From the NCBI GenBank assembly GCA_023426365.1, contig JAFAAW010000092.1:1-64000 (forward strand): a stretch of 64,000 nucleotides of DNA. The letters are read 5' to 3'. Of the stretch, positions 1 through 9,946 are shown piece by piece. The position numbers and the translations under genes were made by a program. The notes beneath the pieces were generated by a model that saw only the letters and a program-made list of their open reading frames with translations, did not search any database and was not told the origin of the DNA. The DNA is from Pseudomonadota bacterium. GTDB taxonomy: Bacteria; Pseudomonadota; Alphaproteobacteria; Rhodospirillales; Magnetospirillaceae. The stretch's first letter is position 1. The number at the start of each line of letters is the position of its first letter.

Positions 1-29
1 GTTCTACAGGAGCGCCCCAACCGTGTCAA
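1..29 (-). promoter_or_regulatory. sigma70-type promoter reading out of the window (distal of two)
   Basis: On the minus strand a perfect TTGACA -35 hexamer (24-29) is followed by a 17-bp spacer and TAGAAC as -10 (1-6). With the second promoter just upstream this forms a tandem pair directed leftward. The transcribed gene lies outside the window. Tandem near-consensus promoters are typical of rRNA or tRNA operons, which is inference only. Confidence 0.6.
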
Positions 30-116
30 ACTCTTTTTTCATCCGCCCGAACCGAAGCCCGAACCAACAACCGGCTGCCTGACCCTCCGGCCCGCCACCG
101 CAGCGGCGAGGCGCGG

Positions 117-145
117 GTTATAGGCCGCTCTATCACCGCCGTCAA
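117..145 (-). promoter_or_regulatory. sigma70-type promoter (proximal of tandem pair)
   Basis: On the minus strand TTGACG (140-145), a 17-bp spacer and TATAAC (117-122) make a near-consensus promoter. It lies downstream of the SPOR lipoprotein gene on the same strand and points out of the window, with a second promoter about 115 bp further on. Confidence 0.6.
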
Positions 146-232
146 CCCCTTTTCGCGACCGTTTTGTTGCAGTCGCTGAGGAGGGCGAACGAAATTCCAA
201 TATATGCCTGTCGAACGCCCCTCGCAAGAGTG

Positions 233-1606
233 TCAATACGAAGCCGGATCGCAGGCCTGGCGGTGCAGCTTGAGGGTCTTGCACAGCTTGCGCGCGGCAT
301 CCTTGTTGGACAACGGGCCGGCAATGACCCGCGTGCGGCCGTTCTGCGCCTTGAAGTGGCCTTCCAGACCGCCGAGCTCCTGGGGGAACTTGGCTTTGAT
401 GCTGTCCCATTGCTTGCGCGCGCCATCCTCGCTCTTGGACGAGGCCAGGGCGACGCCCCAGGTGGTGGTCTTCGCCCCCGTCGAAGTGGCTGGCGCGGCC
501 GGCGCCGGCGTGCCCGCCCCTCCCGCCCGCAGGCCGGTGGCGGTGCCGGCGACGCGCTGGCCCGACAGCTGGCTTTCCAGCGAACGCTCGATAGCGTCGC
601 GCTCCTTCTTGGCGTCGGCATCGTTGATCAGGCCGGCGGCCCGCATGCGCTCCACGCGGCCGACCGCCTGGCCGGCCTCGATCATGTCGCGCGGCGGCAG
701 CGGCGCGGCTTCCAGGCGGCGGGGCTTTTCCGGCAGCAGGGCGTCCAGAATGACGGTGCGCTCGGCGGCCTGCTCGGCCGCGCTCATCTCGCGCCGCTGC
801 AGCGCGTCGGCGATGTCGCGCAGGCGCCGGACCACCGTCTCGTCACCGGGAATGGGCCGCTCCAATCCCACCGAGGGCGAGGATTGGGTGAGCGGCAGCA
901 ACGCCCCCACATTGGCGGCGCGGCGACGATTGTATTCCTCGGGAGTGATCAGCCCCTCGTCCAGCAGACGCTTGAGAATGCGGAAACGGCCGGCCACGTT
1001 GACCTCGGCGTCGGACACCTGGACCGGCTGGGAAACACCCGCCGGCTGGACGGGCGTCAACTCGCCGGCGGCGACCAGCGGCCGTCCGGGCGCCGACAGC
1101 GGCACCACGCTGGGCAGCGGCGGGGCGCCGACGCCGGGCGCGCCGGTCGGACGGCCCGATTCCTGAATGCTGCGGGGCGTGGACCGCCCGGTGATCTTGT
1201 CGATCAGCGCCATGTTGGCGCGCGCCACGTCGATCACCGAGCGCGGCATCACCACGCCGCCATCCCCCGGCCCCATGATGGTGCCGGGCACCTGGTTGGT
1301 GATGATCACCTCGTAATACTGGCGGGCCAGCTCGTACTGGCCCATGCCTTGGTAGGCGAGGCCCGCATTGAGAAGGGCCACCGGATCGCGGGGATTGTAG
1401 CGCAGGGCGGCGATGGCGTAGCGCTCGGCCGCCGGAAAGTCGCCCCGGGTCAGCGCCGCCGAGGAGGCGTCGCTCGCCCCGGCATTAATCATGCCATTGA
1501 TGGTGTCCTGGGTGCCGCGCGGGTCCAGCGCGGGGGCGCAACCGGCCAGAGCCGCCAGCGCGATCACGGCGGCGGCCGTGCGTCCGACACGAATAACGGT
1601 CCTCAT
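233..1606 (-). CDS. TPR/SPOR-domain outer-membrane lipoprotein
   Basis: A 457-aa exported lipoprotein. The start chosen opens a classic lipoprotein signal with lipobox LAGC near residue 23; a longer upstream extension would destroy this signal. Residues about 45-110 look like TPR repeats (RYAIAALRYNPRDPVALLN, then AGLAYQGMGQYELARQYYE). The C-terminal 75 residues are a SPOR domain (WGVALASSKSEDGARKQW, ending in paired RVIAGPLSNKDAARKLC), a fold that binds denuded septal peptidoglycan. A role in cell-envelope or division-site maintenance is inferred. It is divergent from the CYTH-CHAD gene. The region 1607-1799 between them holds the untranslated leaders and no other recognisable gene. Confidence 0.8.
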   Translation of the reverse strand: MRTVIRVGRTAAAVIALAALAGCAPALDPRGTQDTINGMINAGASDASSAALTRGDFPAAERYAIAALRYNPRDPVALLNAGLAYQGMGQYELARQYYEVIITNQVPGTIMGPGDGGVVMPRSVIDVARANMALIDKITGRSTPRSIQESGRPTGAPGVGAPPLPSVVPLSAPGRPLVAAGELTPVQPAGVSQPVQVSDAEVNVAGRFRILKRLLDEGLITPEEYNRRRAANVGALLPLTQSSPSVGLERPIPGDETVVRRLRDIADALQRREMSAAEQAAERTVILDALLPEKPRRLEAAPLPPRDMIEAGQAVGRVERMRAAGLINDADAKKERDAIERSLESQLSGQRVAGTATGLRAGGAGTPAPAAPATSTGAKTTTWGVALASSKSEDGARKQWDSIKAKFPQELGGLEGHFKAQNGRTRVIAGPLSNKDAARKLCKTLKLHRQACDPASY

Positions 1607-1799
1607 CGTGCTCCCCCACATCAAGGCGGCCGGGCATTCCCCGCCCCAACTGATACACCGAGGACGGCGGCAAGGCCATCCCCCGGCAGCATGGGGCCGA
1701 GGGAGTTCATACTTTGTTAAAAGCCGAAGACGGTCCCGCGCCCCCATTCACCCCCGTCCACCCCGATGCTATAGGTGGATGACCAGCAGCGGAGGCGGC

Positions 1800-3335
1800 A
1801 TGGACGGCAACGAGATCGAGCTGAAACTGGCGCTTTCCCCCGACGCGCTGAACCGGTTGCGGCGCCTGCCCGTGCTGCGCCGCCACCGGCAGGGGCGCCC
1901 CACGCTCAAGACCCTGGACGCCGTTTACTACGACACCCCCGACCTGACATTGGCGCAGGCAGGCATCACCGTGCGCGTGCGCCACGACGGCAAGGGCAAG
2001 ACCCGGCAGACCGTCAAGACCGCCGGCAGCCGCACCTCGGGGCTGTTCAGCCGGCGGGAATGGGAGGCCGAGATCGCCGGCCCCCGCCCCGATATCGAGC
2101 TTCTGCGCGCCACCGGGCTGGACATCCTGGCCGACAGCTCGCTGGGCCAGCGGCTGGAACCGGTGTTCGCCACCCATGTCCGGCGCTCGCTTCATATATT
2201 GAGAGGCGAGGACTGGCGCCTGGAACTGGCCATCGACGTGGGCGAGGTCCGGGCCGGCGAGCGCACCGAAACGGTGTGCGAGGTCGAACTGGAATTGCTG
2301 GAAGGACCGCCGGCCACGCTGTTCGCCCTGGCGCGCGAGATTGCCGCGCGGGTGCCGGTGCGTCTGCTGGCCCAGTCGAAATCGGACCGCGGCCATGCCC
2401 TTGCCCAGGGGCGCGCCCGTGGTGCGGTCAAGGCGACGCCGCTGGCGCTAGGCGACGCCCCTACCCTGGCCGACGCCTTTCGCGCCATCGCCCGCAACTG
2501 CCTTCACCACCTGTTGGCCAACCAGCAAGCCCTGGTGGATCAGGGCGACGGCGAGGCCGTGCACCAGATGCGGGTGGCCCTGCGGCGGCTGCGTTCGGCG
2601 CTCAAGATTTTCCGCCCGCTGGTGGCGGGGCCGCAACTGGCCCCCTTGCGCGACGAGATCGGCTGGCTGCTGGGCCGGTTGGGGCCTGCGCGCGACGCCG
2701 AGGTCTTTCTGACCGAGATCATAGCGCCGGTCGCCGACCGCCACGCCGACCACGCTGGCCTGAACACGCTTCGCACATACTGGCAGGCGGAATGCCGGAC
2801 GGATCTGGCGGCCGCGCGCGAGGCGGCGGGCACGCCCCGCTTCACCCTGCTGCTGCTGGATCTGGGGGCGTGGGTCGAAGCCGGCGACTGGTGCACCGAC
2901 CCCGCCCTGCCCGGCTTCGCCCTAGGCGGCGAACCGCTGGCGCCCTTTGCCCGCCGGGTGCTGAAACGGCTGGCGCGCCGGCTTGCCAAACAGGGCGGCA
3001 AGCGGCTGTCGCGCCTGCCCCCGGCCGAACTGCACCGTACCCGCATCCTGGGCAAGCAAATGCGCTATGCCGGCGAATTCTTCGCCCCGCTGTATCGCAA
3101 GGGCACCGTCAAGGAGACGCTGGCGCTGCTGGGGCGGCTGCAGGATGCGCTGGGCGAGCTGAACGACATCGCGGTGGCGGCGCCACGGCTGGCCGCCTGC
3201 CATCACCTGGGGGAAGCGGCGTGGGCGGCCGGCATGGTCGCCGGCTGGCACGAGGCCAGGCGCCCCCGCCTGCTCGCGCGGGCCGACGAGCTGTGGGCCG
3301 AGCTGCGCCGGCGCAAGAAGGTCTGGAAGGACTGA
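1800..3335 (+). CDS. CYTH-CHAD domain protein (inorganic triphosphatase-like)
   Basis: A 511-aa protein. The start follows a GGAGG ribosome site at 1791. Residues 1-190 are a CYTH (triphosphate tunnel) domain: it opens with the ExExK signature (EIELK, residues 5-9) and has alternating charged beta strands such as ITVRVRHDGKGKTRQTVKT. Residues about 210-505 are a CHAD domain, helical with conserved His/Arg (VHQMRVALRRLRSALK, LHRTRILGKQMRYAGEFF). CYTH enzymes hydrolyse tripolyphosphate, and CHAD domains bind polyphosphate, so a polyphosphate-associated phosphatase is the likely role. This is the standard CYTH-CHAD fusion length. Confidence 0.85.
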   Translation: MDGNEIELKLALSPDALNRLRRLPVLRRHRQGRPTLKTLDAVYYDTPDLTLAQAGITVRVRHDGKGKTRQTVKTAGSRTSGLFSRREWEAEIAGPRPDIELLRATGLDILADSSLGQRLEPVFATHVRRSLHILRGEDWRLELAIDVGEVRAGERTETVCEVELELLEGPPATLFALAREIAARVPVRLLAQSKSDRGHALAQGRARGAVKATPLALGDAPTLADAFRAIARNCLHHLLANQQALVDQGDGEAVHQMRVALRRLRSALKIFRPLVAGPQLAPLRDEIGWLLGRLGPARDAEVFLTEIIAPVADRHADHAGLNTLRTYWQAECRTDLAAAREAAGTPRFTLLLLDLGAWVEAGDWCTDPALPGFALGGEPLAPFARRVLKRLARRLAKQGGKRLSRLPPAELHRTRILGKQMRYAGEFFAPLYRKGTVKETLALLGRLQDALGELNDIAVAAPRLAACHHLGEAAWAAGMVAGWHEARRPRLLARADELWAELRRRKKVWKD

Positions 3336-3342
3336 CGCCCCC

Positions 3343-3537
3343 TCAGGCGGGGGTGTCGCCATCGTCGTCGAACCGCTTGCCGTCCAGTTCGCGCGCGATC
3401 TGTTCGGCCCGCTTGCGCTCGGCGTCCTTTTCCGCCTTGGTCCGACCGAACGCCACGCGGTTCACTTCGGCCTGGCGGGCCTTGTCTTCCTTCGCCTTGG
3501 TCTTGCGCCAGCGGTTGAGGTTGACGATCTCGCCCAT
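3343..3537 (-). CDS. DUF4169 family small protein
   Basis: A 64-aa highly charged protein beginning MGEIVNLNRWRK and containing NRVAFGRTKAEKDAE and a C-terminal LDGKR, the pattern of the DUF4169 family found widely in alphaproteobacteria. Function unknown; the sequence is likely one long helix. The longer open frame upstream only exists because it reads through the antisense of the two tRNA genes, so the internal ATG was chosen. It converges with the CYTH-CHAD gene. Confidence 0.75.
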   Translation of the reverse strand: MGEIVNLNRWRKTKAKEDKARQAEVNRVAFGRTKAEKDAERKRAEQIARELDGKRFDDDGDTPA

Positions 3538-3625
3538 GACGATCTCCACGATAAGGATGGCGGTGCGATTATAGTGGAAAACCGCAGCGAAATGCAGAAA
3601 TCGTCGTCGCCTGAAAAAACACCGC

Positions 3626-3654
3626 TTGCGCAGTCCGAAAGAGCCTGTTATATC
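3626..3654 (+). promoter_or_regulatory. promoter of the tRNA-Asp pair
   Basis: TTGCGC (3626-3631), 17-bp spacer, TATATC (3649-3654); the expected transcription start at about 3661 lies 12 bp before the first tRNA. Confidence 0.55.
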
Positions 3655-3672
3655 CCCGGCCCTCACACCGGA

Positions 3673-3749
3673 GCGGGTGTAGCTCAGTTGGTCAGAGCGC
3701 CGGCCTGTCACGCCGGAGGTCGCGGGTTCGAGCCCCGTCACTCGCGCCA
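3673..3749 (+). tRNA. tRNA-Asp (GTC), copy 1
   Basis: A 77-nt cloverleaf. The acceptor GCGGGTG pairs with CACTCGC with one G-U pair, the anticodon loop CTGTCAC (anticodon GTC) closes a CCGGC/GCCGG stem, and the T loop is TTCGAGC. The 3' CCA is encoded. It is identical to the next copy. Confidence 0.97.
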
Positions 3750-3761
3750 CTCTTTGTGTGA

Positions 3762-4901
<1,140 letters not shown>

Positions 4902-4917
4902 AAGAAGCTGTTAGAAC

Positions 4918-5052
4918 GGCGAGCGCTCGCCCTGGCGCCCAGCCGCGAGCTGCCGCCACTGAAGCGGCGGCCAAGCGCGCACAGCCGCGCGCCCGGCGCA
5001 GGCCAAACAGAACACCAGACCATCGTGCGTCAGATGTGGCGCTCGATGGTTT
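4918..5052 (+). repeat. intergenic hairpin element, copy A
   Basis: Copy A of a four-member family. It has a palindromic head (GGCGAGCGCTCGCC, 4918-4931), a conserved core at 4951-5008 (hairpin GCCGCC/GGCGGC, then GGCCAAGC and GCGCCCGGCG, ending CCAAAC), and a variable tail hairpin ACCATCG (5019-5025)/CGATGGT (5044-5050). It lies between the convergent ldh and 58-aa genes. It is closest to copy B at 14.8 kb. Confidence 0.75.
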
Positions 5053-5075
5053 GAAGGAGCGGAACCGCGGGCCGG

Positions 5076-5252
5076 TCAGGCCCGCCGCTCCTGCGTGCTG
5101 TTGGCGTAGTCGAACAACTGGATCGCCATGCTGATCAGCGAATCGGCATCCTGCGGGCGGCTCAGCGCCTCGGACATCAGACGGGCAGCCTCGAGCTTGA
5201 TGTCGAGGGCGTTGTTTCCGTAGAGGACGGCAATCTTTTCCGAGCTGCCCAT
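5076..5252 (-). CDS. 58-aa protein of unknown function behind a sigma54-type promoter
   Basis: A short soluble, acidic, mostly helical protein (starts MGSSEKIAVLYGNNALDIKL). No family recognised. A GGAGA ribosome site precedes the chosen ATG. About 75 nt upstream is a near-consensus sigma54 promoter on the same strand. It is divergent from the ammonium transporter gene, which suggests expression under nitrogen or motility control, but that is inference. Confidence 0.55.
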   Translation of the reverse strand: MGSSEKIAVLYGNNALDIKLEAARLMSEALSRPQDADSLISMAIQLFDYANSTQERRA

Positions 5253-5632
5253 GGCAATTTTCTCCGCGTGTCGAGGCGAACCCAAGGCTTTCCGCCAGAG
5301 GGGCCGCCGGGGCCTGCCTCCTACTTTGCAGGCGGCGTGCCAAATTTCCCTGGCCGAAGCATTTGCGCATTTTTTGCACACGCGCGATTATTGCCCATAT
5401 CGCAGGCTGATTTCGTGATCGCTGGAAGGCGACGTCGCTCCTGCTGCTCATTTTCTGCGCAAGCCGCGGCAGCCACGCCATGGTTTTAGGCGCGATCCTG
5501 TCCGGCGGCCATCGCAGCAAATGGATAAGCCCTTGAATCCAAAGGACATGAACCCCGCCAGATCCTCTGGCATGGGGCTTGAGTACATGCCCCTGTCTGC
5601 CGGATTAGGGCCGGTTCAAGCGAGGTCATGCG
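5253..5632. other. 380-bp divergent regulatory region, 58-aa gene / amt
   Basis: No gene is visible. It carries the minus-strand sigma54-type promoter at 5327-5342. A weak plus-strand near-match (TGGCATG, 4 bp, TTGAG at 5578-5592) precedes amt but lacks the invariant -12 GC. No clear NtrC dyad was found. Confidence 0.5.
5327..5342 (-). promoter_or_regulatory. sigma54 (-24/-12) promoter
   Basis: On the minus strand the sequence is TGGCACG, 4 bp, CTGCA, with GG and GC at the required 10-bp separation. It differs from the TGGCACG-N4-TTGCA consensus at one position. It would start transcription near 5315, about 60 nt before the 58-aa gene. Confidence 0.55.
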
Positions 5633-6916
5633 ATGGAAGCGATGAAGATCGGGGTGGACGTCCTTTTCGTCCTGTTGGGCGCGGTCATGGTTCTGGCCAT
5701 GCACGCCGGCTTTGCCTTTCTTGAGGTCGGCACCGTCCGCAAGAAGAATCAGGTCAACGCCCTGGTGAAGATCCTCACCGACTTCGCGGTCTCGACCACC
5801 GCCTATTTCTTCATCGGCTATGCGGTGGCCTATGGCATCAGCTTTTTCGGATCGGCTGCCACCCTGACCGGCAAGGCCGAGGGCAGCGCCTTTGCCGCCG
5901 GCGGCTATGATCTGGTCAAGTTCTTCTTCCTGGCCACCTTTGCCGCCGCCATTCCCGCCATCATCTCGGGCGGCATCGCCGAGCGCGCCAAGTTCGGCCC
6001 GCAATTGCTGGCCACGTCGGTGCTGGTCGGTCTGGTCTATCCCGTCTTCGAAGGCATGGTGTGGGGCAGCCGCTTCGGCTTCCAGGACGGCATGAAGGCG
6101 CTGTTCGGCGTGGCCTTCCACGACTTCGCCGGGTCGGTGGTGGTGCACGCGGTGGGCGGCTGGATCGCCCTGGGCGCCGTGCTGATGCTGGGCGCCCGGC
6201 GCGGCCGCTATCGCAAGGACGGCCACGTGGTCGCCATCCCGCCGTCCAACATCCCGTTCCTGGCCCTGGGCTCGTGGATCCTGTGCGCCGGCTGGTTCGG
6301 CTTCAACGTCATGAGCGCCCAGAGCATGGACAACGTCTCGGGCCTGGTCGCCATGAACTCGCTGATGGCCATGGTGGGCGGCATCCTGTCCAGCCTGCTG
6401 GTCGGCCGCAACGACCCCGGCTTCGTCCATAACGGCGCCCTGGCCGGTCTGGTGGCGGTGTGCGCGGGCTCCGACGTGATGCACCCCATCGGCGCCTTCA
6501 TCACCGGCGGCACCGCCGGCGCCCTGTTCGTGCTGGCCTTCAATCAGTGCCAGAACAAGTGGCGCATCGACGACGTGCTGGGCGTCTGGCCGCTGCACGG
6601 CTTGTGCGGCGTGCTGGGCGGCGTGCTGTGCGGCGTGTTCGGCCAGGAGGCCCTGGGCGGCCTGGGCGGCGTGTCGCTGCCCGCGCAGATCGTCGGCACC
6701 GCCATCGGCGCCGCCCTGGCGCTGGTGGGCGGCCTGGTGGTCTATGGCGGCATCAAGGCGACCTTGGGCATCCGCCTGTCCGACGAGGAGGAATTCATGG
6801 GCGCCGATCTGGCGGTGCACCACATCACCGCCTATCCCGAGGACGTCACCACCGTTCATGACGAGGCGCCGCTGGCCATTCGTGCCTCGGCCGCCCGCGC
6901 CCCCGCGCACGGCTAA
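5633..6916 (+). CDS. amt: ammonium transporter (Amt/MEP/Rh family)
   Basis: A 427-aa inner-membrane protein with about 11 hydrophobic segments. Pore-lining histidines are present in SVVVHAVGGW and in VWPLHGLCGV, corresponding to the twin histidines of AmtB. Other family marks are GGIAERAKFGP and FGFNVMSAQ. It conducts ammonium/ammonia into the cell. GAGG 8 bp upstream supports the start. No glnK lies next to it, unlike most Amt loci, and the N-terminus lacks a cleavable signal. A strong terminator follows. Confidence 0.92.
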   Translation: MEAMKIGVDVLFVLLGAVMVLAMHAGFAFLEVGTVRKKNQVNALVKILTDFAVSTTAYFFIGYAVAYGISFFGSAATLTGKAEGSAFAAGGYDLVKFFFLATFAAAIPAIISGGIAERAKFGPQLLATSVLVGLVYPVFEGMVWGSRFGFQDGMKALFGVAFHDFAGSVVVHAVGGWIALGAVLMLGARRGRYRKDGHVVAIPPSNIPFLALGSWILCAGWFGFNVMSAQSMDNVSGLVAMNSLMAMVGGILSSLLVGRNDPGFVHNGALAGLVAVCAGSDVMHPIGAFITGGTAGALFVLAFNQCQNKWRIDDVLGVWPLHGLCGVLGGVLCGVFGQEALGGLGGVSLPAQIVGTAIGAALALVGGLVVYGGIKATLGIRLSDEEEFMGADLAVHHITAYPEDVTTVHDEAPLAIRASAARAPAHG

Positions 6917-6940
6917 TTTCGCCCCATGCCGTGTGGGCAA

Positions 6941-6970
6941 GGCCCGCCACCCCCGGGTGGCGGGCCTTTT
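6941..6970 (+). terminator. rho-independent terminator after amt
   Basis: An 11-bp GC stem (GGCCCGCCACC/GGTGGCGGGCC) with a CCCG loop, followed by TTTT. Confidence 0.9.
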
Positions 6971-7048
6971 GCCGACGCACAGCGGGGGTGAAATAACCCT
7001 ACGGTTGTGCTACGCTGCAACATTGTTCAGTCCCCACAGGGGCAAGGG

Positions 7049-9112
7049 GTGATCTCTCGCACAGTTCCGGGCCGTTGGCGCCCCTTTACCAGCCGGGCGG
7101 TCGCGCTTGCCGGCGGCGTGGTCATCGCCGCCGTGCTGTCGCTGACCGCCGTCGAGATCTGGCGCCAGCGCGCCGACACCGTCGCCGCCGCCGAAAGCAA
7201 CCTGACCGCGCTGTCGCTGGCCCTGGCCCAGCAGACGGAACGCGCCTTGCATTCGGTCGAACTGGTGGTCGAAGCCACCGCGCTGTCGGTGGAAAAAGCC
7301 GGCGGCGTTGCCCGCGCCGGCGGCGAGGACACGCACCGCATGCTGCGCGCCCGTCTGACCGGCCTGCCGCAATTGCTGGGGCTGGCGGTGGTGGGGGCGG
7401 ACGGCCACGTGGTCAACGCCGCCCGCATCTATCCGCCGCCCGCCGACAACCGCGCCGACCAGGAATATTTCGGCTGGCATCGCGACAATCCGTCCCAGGA
7501 AATCCATCTGGCCACGCCGCGGCCGTCGCCGCTGGACGGCGCCCCCATCATTCCGGTCAGCCGCCGCATCTCGGGTCCCGACGGCAGCTTCCAGGGCATC
7601 ATCGTCGCCGCCCTGGCCCCCGACTATTTTCAGCAATCCTATCAGCGGGTGCTGCCGGCCGAAGGCGGCGCCAGCGCCATTTTCCGCACCGACGGGGTGC
7701 TGCTGGCCCGCACGCCGCCGGTGGATGCCATGAAGCTGGGCCAGAATTTCGCCCATCTGCCGCTGTTCCGTCCCAACGCGCCGGCCCACGGCCTGGGCTG
7801 GGGGCCAAGCCCCATGGACGGTGCGGTGCGCATCCTGGCCTATCACCGCCTCTCGGGATACCCGGTGGTGCTGAACGTGTCGCTGCGCCAGGACGTGCTG
7901 CTGGCCCAGTGGCGGGGCAACGCCATCCGCCTGGCGGCGGCGGCGGCGGCGGCGGCGCTGCTTTTGGGAACGGCGGTGGTCATGCTGGCGCGGCAGTCGC
8001 GCCGCGAGGAGGAATTCGTCACCGCCCTGCGCGAGAGCGAGAACCGCCTGCGCTTCGCCCAGTTCGCCCTGGACCATGCCGCCGACATCGTCCTGTGGAT
8101 GGACGACCGCGCCCGCATCCTCTACGCCAACGAGGCCGCCGGCCTGCGCCTGGGCTATGACCCCTCGGCCATGGTGGGCATGCCCGTCGCCCGCATCGAT
8201 CCGCTGATCACCGAACGGCTGTGGCCGCGCCTGCTGCGGCGGCTGTGCCGCCGGGGGCACGTGCGCTTCGAGACCGTCCACGTGACCTCGGACGGGGCCA
8301 CCTTTCCGGCCGAGGTGGGCGCCAATTGCGTAGCCTTTGGCGGCGGCACCTATGTGTGCGCCTTCGTGCGCGACATCACCCAGCGCAAGGCGGCCGAGGC
8401 CGCGCTGGCGGAAAAGACCGCCAAGCTGGAAGCGTCCAACGCCGAGCTGGAACAATTCGCCTATGTGGCCAGCCACGACCTGCGCGAACCGCTGCGCATG
8501 GTCGGCAGCTTCGTCACCCTGTTGGCGCGGCGCTACGGCGAGCTACTGAACGACGAAGCGCGCGAATTCATCGCGCTCGCCCAGGACGGCGCCGTGCGTA
8601 TGGACCGCCTGATTCTGGACCTGCTGGAATATTCCCGCGTCGGCCGGATGGAACGCCCGATGGTTCCCGTCGGGCTGGGGACCGTCGCCGCACAGGCGCT
8701 GGGCGGACTGGCCCTGGCCGCCGAAGAGGCCAAGGCGACGGTGGAGATCGCCGCCGATCCGCCCACCGTGCTGGGCAGCGAGGAGGAACTGCACCGCCTG
8801 TTGCTGAACCTGATCGGCAACGCGCTGAAATACCGCCATGCCGACCGCGCCCCAAAGGTCAGGGTGGGCTGGCGCCGCGACGGGGCCGAGGTGGTGGTGT
8901 GGGTGGCCGACAACGGCATCGGCATCGCGCCGCAATACCACGAGCGCATCTTCCGCATCTTCCAGCGCCTGCACGCCCGCGACCGGTACGAGGGCACCGG
9001 CATCGGCCTGGCCATCTGCAAGAAGATCGTGGAACGCCACGGCGGCCGCATCTGGGTCGAATCGCTGCCCGACCACGGCAGCACGTTCCTGTTCAGCCTG
9101 AAAGCGGCCTGA
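7049..9112 (+). CDS. membrane sensor histidine kinase (PDC-PAS-HisKA-HATPase)
   Basis: A 687-aa orphan sensor kinase. A transmembrane helix at about residues 17-37 is followed by a periplasmic PDC/Cache-like domain to about 280, a second transmembrane helix at about 297-318 (encoded by a GCG-repeat tract), and a PAS domain at about 335-450. The HisKA dimerisation helix has His476 in SHDLREPLRM. The ATPase has the N box NLIGNALKYRH, G1 DNGIGI and G2 GTGIGLAI. The GTG at 7049 was preferred over an in-frame GTG at 7007 because an AGGGGCAAGG site lies just upstream. No response regulator gene is adjacent. The 3' end overlaps the convergent hydrolase gene by 20 bp. Confidence 0.85.
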   Translation: MISRTVPGRWRPFTSRAVALAGGVVIAAVLSLTAVEIWRQRADTVAAAESNLTALSLALAQQTERALHSVELVVEATALSVEKAGGVARAGGEDTHRMLRARLTGLPQLLGLAVVGADGHVVNAARIYPPPADNRADQEYFGWHRDNPSQEIHLATPRPSPLDGAPIIPVSRRISGPDGSFQGIIVAALAPDYFQQSYQRVLPAEGGASAIFRTDGVLLARTPPVDAMKLGQNFAHLPLFRPNAPAHGLGWGPSPMDGAVRILAYHRLSGYPVVLNVSLRQDVLLAQWRGNAIRLAAAAAAAALLLGTAVVMLARQSRREEEFVTALRESENRLRFAQFALDHAADIVLWMDDRARILYANEAAGLRLGYDPSAMVGMPVARIDPLITERLWPRLLRRLCRRGHVRFETVHVTSDGATFPAEVGANCVAFGGGTYVCAFVRDITQRKAAEAALAEKTAKLEASNAELEQFAYVASHDLREPLRMVGSFVTLLARRYGELLNDEAREFIALAQDGAVRMDRLILDLLEYSRVGRMERPMVPVGLGTVAAQALGGLALAAEEAKATVEIAADPPTVLGSEEELHRLLLNLIGNALKYRHADRAPKVRVGWRRDGAEVVVWVADNGIGIAPQYHERIFRIFQRLHARDRYEGTGIGLAICKKIVERHGGRIWVESLPDHGSTFLFSLKAA

Positions 9113-9863
9113 CCAGCTCCTGGATGGCGGCCAGCGTCATTTCCGGCTGGTCGCGCTGGGGCGAATGGCCGCATGACGGCAGCATCAGCGCCCGCACCGG
9201 CCCGGCCACGCCATCGGCCACCGCATCCACCTGGGCGCGGGTGGCGTATTCGTCGTCCTCGCCCTGGATCACCACCACCGGAACCTGGATGCGCGCCAGC
9301 AGCGGGCGGTATTCCATGGCCTTGAAGGCCGGGTTCAGCCAGGTGTCGTTCCAGCCGCGAAAGGCGCAATCCACGTTGGCGCCGTGATGGCGCTGCAGGC
9401 GCGGCCGCAAGGTGTCGGCATAGGTGTCGCGCACCTGGGCGATGGCGGCGACGCACATGTCCTCCACAAAGGTGTGCGGCGCCAGGGCCGCCACGCCCTT
9501 CACCCGTCCACTGCGGTCCAGGGCGGCATGGACCAGCGCGATGGTGGCGCCATCGGAATGGCCGACCAGGATGGCCGATTGGATGCCCGCGCCGTCCAGC
9601 ACGCGCGGCAGCACGTCGCGCGCCTCGCGCTCGAGGTAATCCACCGGACGCGGCAGCGGCACCGGGGACGAGCCGCCATATCCCTGTCGCGAAAAGATGA
9701 AGGCCGGCAGGCCCGCCGCCGCCGCCACGCGATCGGGAAAGTCCCGCCACAGCGACACCGACCCCAGGCCCTCATGCAGGAAAACCAGCACCGGCCCGCC
9801 GCTGCCGCGCGCACCAACCCAGCGGCATTCCAGCCGCACGTCGTCGATCTCAAGAAAATCCAT
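9093..9863 (-). CDS. alpha/beta hydrolase
   Basis: A 256-aa alpha/beta-hydrolase-fold enzyme. It has an oxyanion-type HEGLGSVSLWRDFP segment, the nucleophile elbow GHSDG, an acid in IQGEDDEYAT and a catalytic His in PSCGHSPQRD. The HEGLG and HSDGA motifs are usual in alphaproteobacterial esterase/hydrolases next to aromatic or cyclic-acid degradation genes, but the substrate cannot be read from sequence. It lies downstream of the MarR gene on the same strand, separated by a perfect 15-bp inverted repeat. Confidence 0.75.
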   Translation of the reverse strand: MDFLEIDDVRLECRWVGARGSGGPVLVFLHEGLGSVSLWRDFPDRVAAAAGLPAFIFSRQGYGGSSPVPLPRPVDYLEREARDVLPRVLDGAGIQSAILVGHSDGATIALVHAALDRSGRVKGVAALAPHTFVEDMCVAAIAQVRDTYADTLRPRLQRHHGANVDCAFRGWNDTWLNPAFKAMEYRPLLARIQVPVVVIQGEDDEYATRAQVDAVADGVAGPVRALMLPSCGHSPQRDQPEMTLAAIQELVRPLSG

Positions 9864-9897
9864 GGCTGGCCCGTGGAGGGAATGAGGGGTGGGATGG

Positions 9898-9938
9898 CGG
9901 GCGGCATGGGGCCGACGGAACCCGCCCCATGCCGCCCG
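9898..9938 (-). repeat. 15-bp perfect inverted repeat between marR and hydrolase
   Basis: Arms 9898-9912 and 9924-9938 (CGGGCGGCATGGGGC and its exact complement) enclose an 11-nt loop. No T-run follows on either strand. It could block or attenuate readthrough from the regulator gene, or stabilise mRNA ends. Confidence 0.6.
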
Positions 9939-9946
9939 TTCGGCCG

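Noticed and set aside
5578..5592. Plus-strand sigma54 promoter before amt
   Set aside because: TGGCATG-N4-TTGA has the -24 half but lacks the invariant GC at -12, so it was not called.
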